In this document: piece by piece, positions 32,144 through 46,352 of the stretch | Numbering within the stretch: the first letter of the stretch is position 1 | Layout of the letters: each line of letters starts with the position of its first letter | Origin: Microglena sp. YARC | Lineage: Eukaryota; Chlorophyta; Chlorophyceae; Chlamydomonadales; Chlamydomonadaceae | Direction: 5' to 3' | Length of the DNA: 64,000 nucleotides | Assembly (NCBI GenBank): GCA_022414725.1 | Contig: CM039462.1 | Coordinates: forward strand, 2,900,621 to 2,964,620 | Notes under the pieces: generated by a model | What the model was told of the DNA's origin: nothing | The model's input: the letters and a program-made list of their open reading frames with translations, nothing else | Databases searched by the model: none | Made by a program: the position numbers and the translations under genes

Positions 32144-35100
32144 CTGTGTGTGTGGGGGGGCGGGGTGGGGGTGTGTGGGGGAGGGGGCGGGGGGAGGTGT
32201 GTGTGGTGCATGTGTGTGTGGGGAGGGGGTAACAAATAAAAGCTTCTTTCTGGGCAGTGCATACTTGAGATCCAAGTTGAATTTTTCGTGGAGGGAAATC
32301 AAAAGTAAGAGGAGACGAGAGAAAGGAACAAACAGGTACAAAAAACTGCGACTAGTTTCGCAGCTGGGCATCTGGTAACGAACAACAGATAGAATAGAAA
32401 GGTGCAACATAAGAGCAGGTGGTGACGGTGAACAGTTCCACACCTGGGCATCTGGTAACCAACGACACCGCTGCTGGCAGGACCGCTGTGAATGCCAATG
32501 CGGAGTTGGACCGGCTCCGTAGAACCAGGCATGATTACTGTGGAGGCCACCCTGAGCATGTCTCTGGCTATAGCAAACACCTAGCATGTGAAGGGTTGTG
32601 GTGGTTGTGGTTGTTGTGGTGTGGTGGTTGTGGTGGTTTTAGCAAACAATTAGCATTCAATGTGAAGGGATGTGGTGGTTGTGGTGGTTGTGGTGTGGTG
32701 GTTGTTGTGGTTAAAGCAAACACCTAGCATTCAATGTGAAGGGTTGTGGTGGTTGTGGTGGTTGTGGTGTGATGTTGTGGTGGTTGTGGTTATAGCAAAC
32801 ACCTATCATTCAATGTGAAGGGCTGTGGTGGTTGTGGTTGTGCATATGCAATTGTATATAAATGGTAAGTTTAGCCGAGTCAGACTGCATACAACACTTG
32901 ATATTATCATATGATGACATGATCGCATATTGCCGTTCCCTATGATGACATGATCGCATATTGCCGTTCCCTATGATGACATGATCGCATATTGCTGTTC
33001 CCTATGATGACATGATCGCATATTGCCGTTCCCTATGATGACATGATCGCATATTGCCGTTCCCTATGATGACATGATCGCATATTGCCGTTCCCTATGA
33101 TGACATGATCGCATATTGCCGTTCCCTATGATGACATGATCACATATTGTCGTTCCCTATGATGACATGATCGCATATTGCCGTTCCCTATGATGACATG
33201 ATCGCATATTGCCGTTCCCTATGATGACATGATCGCATATTGCCGTTCCCTATGATGACATGATCGCATATTGCTGTTCTCTATGATGACATGATCGCAT
33301 ATTGCCGTTCCCTATGATGACATGATAGCATATTGCCGTTCCCTACGAAGTACCCTTTTAGTACAGCTAAATTGCTAGGAGCACAGCAAAATCGAATTTT
33401 CTTTGCAGACATGGCTTGAGTTGAAGCCTGTAGTAACCTTGTAATACACGGCTTGTAGTACAGCTAAATTGCTAGAAGTGTAGTAAATCGAATTGAAATG
33501 TTGCATCAACCAAAGTCTAGTCAAGTCGTTCAAAGGAATTGCACAGTCTGAAGTGAAATTAACACACCTTCTATATTGTATAATTAAATTATCACTCTAA
33601 CACCAAGTCAGGGCCCCCGTCGGTTAAACGATTGTTTGGGGTTCAGTTCATCAGTGCTTCTTCTTTTTAAGCCCTTTCTATACGGTTGGGCAAGTCCCTT
33701 TAGCCTATTTGGCCCACCCCTGGACTGGAACATACATACACACCTTCCTGCAGTGGTCTTCATCCAGCTCAGAAGTGACGATCTTGCAGCCTTCCTCATC
33801 AGTCCGAATAAGACCTCCGACGACCATGTAGCAGTCTCCGATTGTTTCCACCTTATAAACATCGTGGCGATCCACGAGCGCATCAAGCCTGTGAGATAGA
33901 AGTAGGCAAGAGTTTAGAGTTGTTCAAGAGTAGAGAGTAGAGATAGAAGTAGGCAAGAGTTAAGGCTTGTCCAACTTTGAATCGTCGTTTACAGTGGCCC
34001 TGTTAGATAGAAGTAGGCAAGAGTTTAGGCTTGTCCAAGAGTAGAGAGCTGAGATAGAAGTAGAGCAAGTTTAGGGTTGTCCAACTTTGAATCGTCGTTT
34101 ACTGTGGCCCTGTGAGATAGTAGTAGGCAATACTTTAGAGTTGTCCACGAGTAGAGAGCTGAGATAGAAGTAGAGCAAGAGTAGAGATAGAAATAAGTAA
34201 GAGGTTAGGGTTGTCCAACTTTGCATCGTCATTTACAGTGGCCTGTGAGATCGACGTAGGTTAGAGTTCAGGGTTGTCCAACTTCGGATCGTCATTTACA
34301 GTGGCCCTGCCAGTAGCGGTGTTCACCACTGGGAGCTGGGCAGAGGCTGCTACAACAAGCCGACAAGTAATATGCAGCGTCGCAAGCGACGCTACAAATT
34401 GGCGGAGAGTGTCCGCGACGGAACGACAGGTGGCAACGAAAGCGAGTTAGTTACGAGACCGTTGGTTGATGTGTCACGCTTCGTCTCGGTCAGGCAGCAG
34501 AAATTCGATCAGTCGGACGGACAAATGGGCAACGATCAGGGGTCCTGGCAACCACGGGTCCTGGCAACCATGGGTCCGGGCAACCATGGGTCCTGGCAAC
34601 CATGGGTCCTGGCAACCATGGGTCCTGGCAACCACGGGTCCTGGCAACCATGGGTCCTGGCAACCATGGGTCCTGGCAACCACGGGTCCTGGCAACCACG
34701 GGTCCTGGCAACCATGGGTCCTAGCAACCATGGGTCCTGGCAACCATGGGTCTTGGCAACCATGGGTCCTGGCAACCATGGGTCCTGGCAACCATGGGTC
34801 CTGGCAACCATGGGTCCGGGCAACCATGGGTCCGGGCAACCATGGGTCCTGGCAACCATGGGTCCTGGCAACCACGGGTCCTGGCAACCATGGGTCCTGG
34901 CAACCATGGGTCCTGGCAACCATGGGTCCTGGCAACCATGGGGGCTCCCGCCCCCTTGAACAGGGGGCTGGCAACCTCGGGTCGATCGGGTCCTGGCAAC
35001 CACGGGTCCTGGCAACCATGGGGGCTCCCGCCCCCTTGAACAGGGGGCTCCCCGCCAAAAAGAGAAGCCCTGCTTCTATCAGTCAAGAATGAGCCTCACT

Positions 35101-35702
35101 CACAAAGGCACGGTCATAACTGTAACCAATGAGGGAAACGTGGTGAGCGATAACAATCCCCACGCTCCCCTATTGACCACCATGTTTTTCTCATTGGTTA
35201 CCATTACTGTCATCATAAAGAAAGGCTTGCCAGCACAACTGATTATGCTCCCTGATTTCCACAAAAAACAAATCTGCCCCTCAATCTGCCCCAAAGGTAA
35301 ATAATCAAGTAAAAGTTCAACAGAGGTAAGGCGCCTGCCTATTTCCACAACAAAAAACTCTGCCCCTCAATCCCCATTTTACTGCAGACTAGCCATTGTA
35401 CTTGAGAGTGTGTGTGTGTGGTTAAGTAGTGATTACACATGCTTGACATGGACAAGGCTTCAAACTTTATAATCCGCTTCCAGTATTATGTGCTCCCTGG
35501 TTTCTATGCCATGGGGGTCTTGCAAGAAGGGATTTGGAATTGGACGATGGTCAGCAGCCCGGAGTTGGCTGGAAAAGCATGTAAGAATGCGATCCAATCC
35601 AACACAACTTATCAGTCTTAAAGAAGCGTCAATAGAAGCTGTAGTACTATCAATCAAGATTTTTTTTCAAGGTACTATATTTAATGTCTTGAAGGTGCTA
35701 TG

Positions 35703-35775
<73 letters not shown>

Positions 35776-35811
35776 ATATATGTATATATATATATATGTA
35801 TATATATATAC

Positions 35812-35881
<70 letters not shown>

Positions 35882-35929
35882 ATATATATATGTATATATA
35901 TATACATGTATATATATATGTATATATAC

Positions 35930-36018
<89 letters not shown>

Positions 36019-36037
36019 TATATGTATATATATATAC

Positions 36038-36101
<64 letters not shown>

Positions 36102-36156
36102 GTATATATACATATATATATACATGTATATATATATACATATATATATATACATG

Positions 36157-36187
<31 letters not shown>

Positions 36188-36203
36188 GTATATATACATA
36201 TAC

Positions 36204-36275
<72 letters not shown>

Positions 36276-38194
36276 TTATAAAGAAATCATGGTCGTGATC
36301 GTGGTCGCGGTCGTGGTCGTGGTGGTGTCATCATCGCGTACCCACGTGCAGTGATCATCGCGTACCCACGTGCAGTCATCATCGCGTACCCACGTGTCGT
36401 GCTACGGGCGTGCGAAGTGTAACCGACTTGCAACCGACTTTCCGTACACCCAAGTCTTCGCCCAGTGATTTCAATTGCCGAAACAGCAGATGCTCTAAGC
36501 TATGCGCGCGCGCTCATTTCATGTCCACAACTGCCTCCCATACTGCGACTGCAATGAATTGCAATGATATGAGTGAGGAGAACCTCTCCTCGGAGGTCAT
36601 TTGCTGACACTCAGATCGCTTTGCACGGCGCTTGGAATAATAGTTTTCAGTGTATTGCTTCACGGAGCGACTTGCGGCTCATGCTCTAGAACTTTCACTT
36701 CGGCTCATGATTCGGCTGGCCCTTGACTTTCACTTGGCTCACGCATGCGCACTTGTTTCTTCATCTCAGCATTACACTCGTCATCGCATTATGCTATCAC
36801 ATCGCCTGAGTCGCTATCACATCGCCTGATTCTTGATTGGAGGTAGTTGACTTCCATTCTCCAGCCTTTCTGCAGGCTCTATTGATAAATTCATCTTGCT
36901 GCGAGCTTAGACACAGGCGCGGCTCATGGTATATCTGCACGATCTAAGTCCCTGCAAACCCTGTGACGTTCTTCCGACGTCCAACTTCCTTCTTGCTGCG
37001 TGCTCCTTGCACCGCGTGCAATACCTCTTCAAGATCTTCCCCCCCACGCCCACACCACTCCCACCCTGCAACGATAGGAATATTTTCGCGCTGAGCTGTA
37101 GCGAGTGCGTGACAGAGTTGACCGAGCGAAGGCCCTTTCGGGAAACAGCTTGCACGCCCAACTAGGTATCTATGCGCGAAGAGGAAGCTACAAGTAAGCC
37201 CCTCTGCTCTCGCGCAATTCCGATCTTTCAAGCTGAGTCTGAAACTGCGCAGACGTTCGTTTGCAATTTCCATAAGTCTTCGCATTTCCGCGTCGTCTGA
37301 CGAAACGTCTAAACGTCTGCGCGATTTCGAACTCAACTGGAAACATCATAATCGCTTCTGTTAAACCCATCCGCTAAAGTGGCCAAGAGAAGATCAGATT
37401 AATGGGAACGGAGAATCAGGGAAGTGCGTGTGTGTTGGCGGGTAAAGGGGTGAGGCAAATTTGAGATTGGGCCTGGATCGAGGTTTGGGCAGAGTGGGGA
37501 CTGTGTGTGTGTGTGGGGGGTGGGGGATGCATGGGGAGGGATTAGTGTGTGGTTAGTTGGTGCTGGGGGGGGGGGGCAGATGCGTCAGCATTTGAAGTGG
37601 GGGAAACATGATGACTGTGTTTATGCGAGGGGTGGAGGTGAGGACATATGTGTAGCCCATTCTGTAACCCAGCCCCACGGTCACCCTATTATGATTGGGG
37701 TAGGGGTGATGTGTGTCTGTGTGGCCACCGGGGGGGGGCAAGAAAAAAAGCTGCCGTACCGCACCTTCGCTTTGGATAGAGCCTATCCTCAAACTATATA
37801 AAAAAAAAAAGGTTTTTTTTTGAGCCAAAAATAAAGTTGTACAAAAGTTAGAGGGGTCCAAAGTTTTTTTCAACCAAAGCGGCCCAAATTTTAACTTCGC
37901 GATAAATAACGTTTGGGTAACCCCATGAAAGATGTAAGAGCATAACTGAAATGGGCTTTCAAAGATCTTCCGAATGACCCCCGTTTTAGGGGGGGTAGGG
38001 TGAGGTAATTGGATTTTAGGAGGGTGGGGTGGGGTGGGGTGGGGTGGGGGGGTAAAAAAACTTTTAGCCAACTTTATTTCCCCCCTCTTTTTGTATGAAA
38101 CGTCCACAATTCCAACTCCCATCTGAATCGGACACCATATCGAAGGTGCGGTCCAAAATCTGTCTTTCTGCCCCCCCCCCTGTATATATATATA

Positions 38195-38254
<60 letters not shown>

Positions 38255-38301
38255 TAGTACGGTAGCCCGTGTGGCCAGTGGCCACACCTACTCTCACGAA
38301 G

Positions 38302-38344
<43 letters not shown>

Positions 38345-39757
38345 CATAGTACGGTGCCCGTTTGGCCTTTGGCCACACCCATTTGGGGCTGGTTACATTA
38401 TGGTTTACACTTGAAGCCCCCCCCCCCCTCATTCACACACCACCACCACCAAACCATTATCCGCCCCTCCCCCTTCCCTCCTGTCGGCCACACCTGTTTT
38501 GGGCTGGGTTGTAAAACGGTTTTCTCTGCAGTGCATGCAACTAAAAACATCGACGGACGCATATCCCTTGCGATGGTCTCCCTTGTGCACCCACAAGCAC
38601 ACAAACACCACCGTACTCCCCCCCCCCCCCCCCCCCCCCCAGTTATCTCCACCCCCAACCCCACCCAACCATGTACCCCCGCCCACAAACATACTCCCTT
38701 ACTCTTCCTGACATATTTTCTGACTCCATCCCTTCCCCCACCCCAGCCATCCCACCAGCCCCCACCTCTCCCCACTCTCATCCCTCCCACCCCCCTACAC
38801 GCACCCACCAGCACACACATACTCTATGTCTGCCTCCCTCCACTTCAGCTGTGGGCTTTGCCATAGCTGTAAGGCAAAGGGGACGAAGAGCATCGACAAT
38901 GTTTGCGCATCATCCGACTCCGCTAAAAGCATCGGACCTGCTTCCCTGCCACTTCAGCTGTGATCAATAGTCGACCCCACTGAAAAAGCTGAACCTGCGC
39001 AATCGCAACTGTACAAAACTACAGCTTCTTCTTAGCGAGCATGTATTCAGTTCGGCCGAAGAACAATCCTGTTCACCGCAACTGCTCCCGAAGTCAACTC
39101 GATCTGAGACTTGGAAACATCGCTAGGTTCATCCATTCAACTTTGCCGCGTGCCCGCTATAGCACAATGCACAGCGACGACATGTTTCTCGATGCAGTGG
39201 GAAGAAGTTGCAGTCAAGTTGCTGATTTGAGATGTTCGGTCAAGTTAGGGCGAGAATGCTCAGCGAGATTTTTCATTCGGTTAACTTTGATGCGTACTTG
39301 CTATGGCACAATGCGGAGCGACATGTTTCTCAATGCAGTGGGAAGAATTTGCAGTCAAGTTTGTGACATGGGATGCATGCAATTCGGACATTTCTGAAAG
39401 GTTGGCTGACTCACCACGTCACCTCCGCGCAGCGACAGGTCTCTTGACGAAGGGAAAGGTCTTGTAGAGATGCAGGGGGAAAAGCTTGTAGGAAGACGAA
39501 CTGTAGCACTACCGATATCAGGTGGATGAACTCAGGCGGGAAAAGGAGAAATCTGGCGGGATGGGCAACATGTAGAATACGCAGGAGGCGAAGGTTGCAT
39601 AAGGCAGAATTCGCAGGAGGCCGAATCAGGCAGAAGTTGAAGCAGGAGGGATTAAAAGCGGGAATTGGCTGAGCAGGAATTGGCTGGGCGGGAATTGGCT
39701 GGGCAGGAAGTCGGTTAAGTTGGTTACGCAATGACACCACCACGACCACGACCGCCA

Positions 39758-39799
<42 letters not shown>

Positions 39800-42700
39800 A
39801 AATCATGGTCGTGGTCGTGGTGGTGTCATCATCGCGTACCCACGCGTCGTGCCACGGGCGTGCGAAGTGTAACCGACTTGCAACCGACTTTCCGTACACC
39901 CAAATCTTCGCCCAGTGATTTCAATTGCCGAAACAGCAGATGCGCCAAGCTATGCGCGCGCACTCATTTCATGTCCACAACTGCCTCCCATACTGCGACT
40001 GCAATGAATTGCAATGAAATGAGTGAGGAGATCCTCTCCTCGGAGGTTATCAGCATGTATAGCGGTGCTCTCACGCGTTTTATGACTTGGTGACTACTTA
40101 TGTACTCCCTTAGAACTATCGGCTCTCCTGAGCCAGCTTCCCGTGGGACTGAGTCATCTTGAGATGACTCAGTGGCAGCTTCCTGTCACCTACGTCTCCG
40201 GTCTGATCTGTACCCTGTTAGGTTCCTGTCTACCGCCTCCTTTCACCACAGGTGCCCCTTTATGGGTCTCCTGTGTCTGTAACGTTATCCTTGTCTCCGT
40301 GTATAGATTGGTGCGTCTGTTCCGCTGCTTTAATCTACTGTCCACTCTACCGGAGTGATTTCAAGCTGATAGGTTATTGGGCTCCTCATCACTACCACTG
40401 CTTTGATAATGCAACTTCCGCGAGGGCCTCCTGCCGGCTTTGTGAAACTTACCAAACTTAATGGTGTTTCATGGGCTCGTGGGATCCGCAGTGTCATTGT
40501 GAGCAATGACTGCGACCGAATCCTCCCAACGGGGGTGTAGGTTCCTCTAGATTGGCTAGACGACTGCGCGCCAGCGGCCTCTGCTGCCGGAGAGGAGGGT
40601 CCTTCCGCCATCAAGGAAGTAACCCCCCCCGATCAAACCTCCAACTTTACGGTTCCTTCTCTCAATGTTCGACGCCTTTCCTCTGATGTTGAGGATGTCC
40701 TGATGAAGCTGTGTTGTGTACAGACACAGATCATCCGTTGTGCATCAGACCCGCAGCCTCCTTTCGTCCCTTTCAATTATGATGAAGACTACTCTACTAC
40801 TACTGATGATGAGGAGGACTTGAATAGTGCTACGAGTGCTGACTTCGGTGGCGTGACCCCATCTGCTGCTGCCACTCGTGTCTTTGAGACTTCCGCTGTT
40901 TCGCCGGTGTATGAGCCTCCTGATCAGCAGATGCCTAATCGAGAGCTTTCGCCTGTGATCAGCCTCAGCCTTCGTCGGCGCCTCCCTTTGAGCCTGTTCC
41001 CCCGGCTTACCCGGAGGTGGCTAAGCCCACTTTCTTGAAGGGCTTTGCTTCTTTTTCCTCTGCATCTGCCCCCATGGAGCGTGGCCTCCCTGGCTACCAC
41101 ACTCGCTCTCGCGAGGCTGCTGTTTCCTCTGCACGCACCTCTGCTGCTGGTGCCTCCCTGGAACCCCCTCCGCCTCCGCCGGTGGAGCTGCCTCCTGCCC
41201 CTGGCCCTCCTCCTATGCTGCATACGCGGTCTTGCGCATCTTGGGAGCATCTGCTCACTAGCGGATCTCCTCCGACTTTGAACCTTCGGGACTACCGCCT
41301 GATCAACATGGATCGACGGGATGGTGAGTCCTTGAACCGCTCTTTGTACGGTCGGATGGATATGCAGGCTACAATGGCAAATGTTAGTGTGAAGCTGAGG
41401 CATCGCCGAGTGATGGCTTTCTCTGAGCTTGGTACCAGGTGTCGTTCTTTTCTTGGTCCAGTCACTTCTGGGATTCTGTATCCCCCAGATCATGGTGTTT
41501 CCTTTGGTGGTACAAGGCGTAGTGATCACGAGAAGCTTGGTTATCAGTTTGTGCGAGTGCCTGTCCCTCTGTGTCCTGTTAGCCCAGATTTCGAGCTGCT
41601 TATGAGTGTTGCGAGGTCCACACCTGTGATTAGGAACATAGACGACCATTCGCTGACCCTCAGATCGCTTTGCACGGCGCTTGGAATAATAGTTTTCAGT
41701 GTATTGCTTCAGGGAGCGACCTGCGGCTCATGCTCTAGAACTTTCACTTCGGCTCATGATTCGGCTGGCCCTTGACTTTCACTTGGCTCACGCATGCGCA
41801 CTTGTTTCTTCATCTCAGCATTACACTCGTCATCGCATTATGCTATCACATCGCCTGAGTCGCTATCACATCGCCTGATTCTTGATTGGAGGTAGTTGAC
41901 TTCCATTCTCCAGCCTTTCTGCAGGCTCTATTGATAAATTCATCTTGCTGCGAGCTTAGACACAGGCGCGGCTCATGGTATATCTGCACGATCTAAGTCC
42001 CTGCAACCCTGTGACGTTCTTCCGACGTCCAACTTCCTTCTTGCTGCGTGCTCCTTGCACCGCGTGCAATACCTCTTCAAGATCTTCCCCCCCACGCCAC
42101 ACCACTCCCACCCTGCAACGATAGGAATATTTTCGCGCTGAGCTGTAGCGAGTGCGTGACAGAGTTGACCGAGCGAAGGCCCTTTCGGGAAACAGCTTGC
42201 ACGCCCAACTAGGTATCTATGCGCGAAGAGGAAGCTACAAGTAAGCCCCTCTGCTCTCGCGCAATTCCGATCTTTCAAGCTGAGTCTGAAACTGCGCAGA
42301 CGTTCGTTTGCAATTTCCATAAGTCTTCGCATTTCCGCGTCGTCTGACGAAACGTCTAAACGTCTGCGCAATTTCGAACTCAGCTGGAAACATCATAATT
42401 GCTTCTGTTAAACCCATCTGCTAAAGTGGCCGAGAGAAGATCAGATTAATGGGAACGGAGAATCAGGGAAGTGCGTGTGTGTTGGCGGGTAAAGGGGTGA
42501 GGCAAATTTGAGATTGGGCCTGGACCGAGGTTTGGGCAGAGTGGGGACTGTGTGTGTGTGTGTGTGTGTGTGGGGGGGGGGGGATGCATGGGGAGGGATT
42601 AGTGTGTGGTTAGTTGGTGCTGGGGGGGGGGGGGGGGGGGGGGGGGCAGATGCGTCAGCATTTGAAGTGGGGGAAACATGATGACTGTGTTTATGAGAGG

Positions 42701-42846
42701 GGTGGAGGTGAGGACATATGTGTAGCCCATTCTGTAACCCAGCCCCAAGGTCACCCTATTATGATTGGGGTAGGGGTGATGTGTGTCTGTGTGGCCACCG
42801 GCCACACGGGCTACCGTACTATTATATATATATATATTATATATAT

Positions 42847-42945
<99 letters not shown>

Positions 42946-45900
42946 CGCATAAACCCTAAAAAGTCAAGAATTACCGGAACTAACTCAGAAAACAGGCGGT
43001 TTGACAACTTGAAAACAGTGGGATCCACTTCTTAGTTATACCGGGAAATACCTGGGGGAATACACAGCCACTAGGTCGCTACACTTGAACCCTAAAAAGT
43101 AAAGAATTGCCGGAACTTACTCAGAAAACAGGCGGTTTGACAACTAAACCCTAAACCCTAAACAGTGAAGGGTTGCTGTAACTTACTTGGAGAACAGGCG
43201 GTTCAAGAACTTCATGACAGTTGGAGACGAGACTTTGTTACACCTGCAACGATAGAAATAAGCATGTCAGTGACAGGGAATGAGGGGAATACACCAGTTC
43301 ACGACTGCATTCACTCCCGTGTAAATTGCTAACGTGGGGGGTCTTTTGGGCAAACTTTTCTGGCAGTTTTTTTGTGTGCAACCGGTTGCCAATTCTGCGA
43401 CCAAGGTGCGACCACCATGCGACCATCAGGTGTGCGAGTTTAGGGCAAAATGGGCCCTTGGTCGCCACTAAGTGCGACCGCGAATGAGTGATTTTTGAAA
43501 AAATCTGCACCTCCTCGGCACCCCTTTCACACACAATGCACCCTAGTTATCCCCTGGAAAAACGTCAAATGTGAAACGTCAAACATGAAACGTCATTATA
43601 ATAACCCCCCTCAACATAACCGCCCAATATTGTTAAGCTTTCAGTTTTGCTCTCAGTACGGTAAGTAGACTAATAGACTATACATACATACATACATACA
43701 TAAATACATACATATACCGACTACATCCATAGATTTACATTTATACATATACCAACTACATCCATGTATATACATATACCAACTACATCCATACATACAC
43801 ATTTATACATATACCAACTACATCCATGTATATACATATACCAACTACATCCATGTATATACATATACCAACTACATCCATGTATATACATATACCAACT
43901 ACATCCATGTATATACATATACCAACTACATCCATGTATATACATATACCAACTACATCCATGTATATACATATACCAACTACATCCATGTATATACATA
44001 TACCAACTACATCCATATATATACATATATGCCCAACTACATCCATATATATATACATACATACCAACTACATCCATATATATACATACATACCAACTAC
44101 ATCCATGTATATACATATATACCAACTATATCCATATATACCAACAACATCCATATATACCAACCACATCCATATGTATACATATATACCAACTACATCC
44201 ATATATATATACATATAAACCAACTACATCCATATATACCCAGGTAGCACTCACATATTGGTGAAGTTGATGATGTCCTAGAGGTGGAGAGCGGCGGGTT
44301 GAGCGTGAGGGGGTTAAGTGGGGTGAAGTTAGCATTTGGTATATAAGCATAGGCAGCAGACAGCAGACAGCAGATGCAAGAATAGAAAGCAGCAAAGAGA
44401 ACAGTCCTATGCACCGCAAAGAGAACAGTGACCACTTCATGATTGCGAGCTAAGCAATGATGCAGACAAATCTGATCCTTAGCACTAAGCACCGCAAAGA
44501 GAATAGCACTAGGCATCGCAAACAGCACCACGCAACACCAAGAGAACAGTCCTATGCACCGCAAAGAGAACAGTGACCACTTCATGATTGCGAGCTAAGC
44601 TATGATGCACACAACTCTGATCCTCAGCACTACGCAAAACCAAGAGAACAGCACTACTCATCGCAAACAGCACTACGCAACACCAAGAGAACAGCACTTC
44701 ACAACACAAACAGCACTACGCAACACCAAGAGAACAGCACTTCACAACACAAACAGCACTACGCAACACCAAGAGAACAGTGACCACCTCATGGTTGCGA
44801 GCTAAATAATTAGGCGGAAAACTCTGATCCTCAGCACTACTCACCGCAAAGAGAACAGTGACCATTTCATGATTGCGAGCCATACTGTTATGCGGAAAAC
44901 TCAGATGCTCCTCATCCGACTCGTAATCTGACTCCTCCAAGAGGCTCTCTGTCGTGTCATCTGCCAGTGCTGCATCCATAAAGCGTTCAAAGCCGTAGCC
45001 AGTGAGGTCCGATGTCCCCAGTGATGATTCCAGAGGAGAAGGTTATCATACACATGTCGGGCACAACTCCCTGGACTTGGTTGGTACCTTGGGAACTGCC
45101 TGGACTTGGTGGGTAATTTGGTCGGTAACTTGAGCTTTGAGGACTGAACCGTGAGAACTCGGAACTACCATGGCCCAGATGGATGGAGGCAGCATCTCGT
45201 CCGCTGAACTCTGCATCCAGAGATACCTGGGTCGAGGATGCGACTGTGGAACACCGGGCGAGACTTTTCGACTCTAGTTCAGCTTGCACCAAGCCCATAT
45301 GCGGGGCGCTGGTACCCAAGGAACATCGAGGGTTCAGAGGCGTGGGCCCCATGAGGGGATGTAGGGTTCTGGCACTTGAGGAAAATGGAGGGTTCTGAGT
45401 CCGGGAGGGCACCTGGCTGCGTGACCTGTCCATCTCATTGTTGGATTGGAAGTTTGGAGTTGACACACCCCGAGTGAGTGAGAATTGGGAGCGCTGTCTC
45501 AGAAGGGCTGGGGAATCGGGGAAGCTAGACGAGGCCTCCTGCAAGAAATCGGGGCATTTTCGTTTTAGTATATTTTGAATTGTTGTTGTTGTTGAATTGT
45601 TGCCGTTGAAATGTTGTTATTGTTGTTGAATTGTTGTGGTGTTGGTGGGGGCCATCTCCAACTTGTACTGCAAGTTTGGAGCAGTCTCCATCCCATGGAG
45701 GAAGAGTTTTGAGCACTGGCTCATAACGGTTGGGGTTTGGGAGAAGTCAGACAAGGCCTCCTGCAAGAAATCGGGTGCACATTTCGTTTTAGTCGATATG
45801 TTGTTGTCAAATTGTTGTTGCGGTGGTGGTGGTGGTGGTGGCCATTTCAAACTCGGATTGCAAGTTTGGAGCAGTCTCCACCCCATGGAGGAAGAGTTTT

Positions 45901-46301
45901 GAGCAATGGATCATAAGGGTCGGGGTTTCGGAGAAGTCAGACAAGGCCTTCTGCAAGAAATGGAGTGCACATTTCGTTTCAGTCAATATGTTGTTGAATT
46001 GATGTTGTGGTGGTGGTCGAGGCCATCTAAACTCAGATTGTAAGTTTGGAGCAGTCTCCACCCCATGGAGGTAGAGTTGAGAACACTGGCTCATAGGTAG
46101 CGACTGGCATATCATATGATGTTGACCAAAGGCGAGTATGATATCGTATGATATCACATAAATTGCATAATATGATAATGTATATAAATGATCCCATTAG
46201 CCTAGTCAGACTGTTGGCATCATATGATGTCATATGATGACATGATATCATATTGCCGTCTCCTACTCATAGGGCTCAGGGCTTCCTGCATTTTATTTTG
46301 G

Positions 46302-46352
<51 letters not shown>

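Larger units (their letters stand above)
39797..42810. repeat. Segmental duplication, copy B (filled by Copia-2)
   Basis: 39797-40047 matches copy A 36283-36597 (with an internal deletion of a repeated motif), and 41649-42800 matches copy A 36603-37730. Copia-2 sits between. The reverse frame [14 protein letters not shown] is preserved. Confidence 0.8.

Noticed and set aside
32938..33345. 31-bp direct repeats as a CRISPR array
   Set aside because: Units are contiguous without unique spacers, and the unit is the end of a MITE present elsewhere.
34466..35092. Gly/Asn/His/Trp periodic protein (plus strand) and its antisense partner
   Set aside because: A 16-bp repeat read in three frames; open on both strands because the unit has no stop.
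35488..36354. Tyr/Ile-rich 288-codon frame
   Set aside because: TA/TATG microsatellite translation.
43145..43165. Telomere repeat TTTAGGG
   Set aside because: Only two imperfect units, and they belong to the intron-9 donor array.
44193..44709. Several separate cyclase genes suggested by repeated [12 protein letters not shown]
   Set aside because: These are partial exon-edge decoys, each followed by intron-like sequence; only the 44845 copy joins a coding chain.
45052..45110. Frameshift in cyclase exon 6
   Set aside because: An 82-nt GT-AG intron with length 3n+1 restores the frame exactly, and a 79-nt intron does the same between exons 2 and 3.
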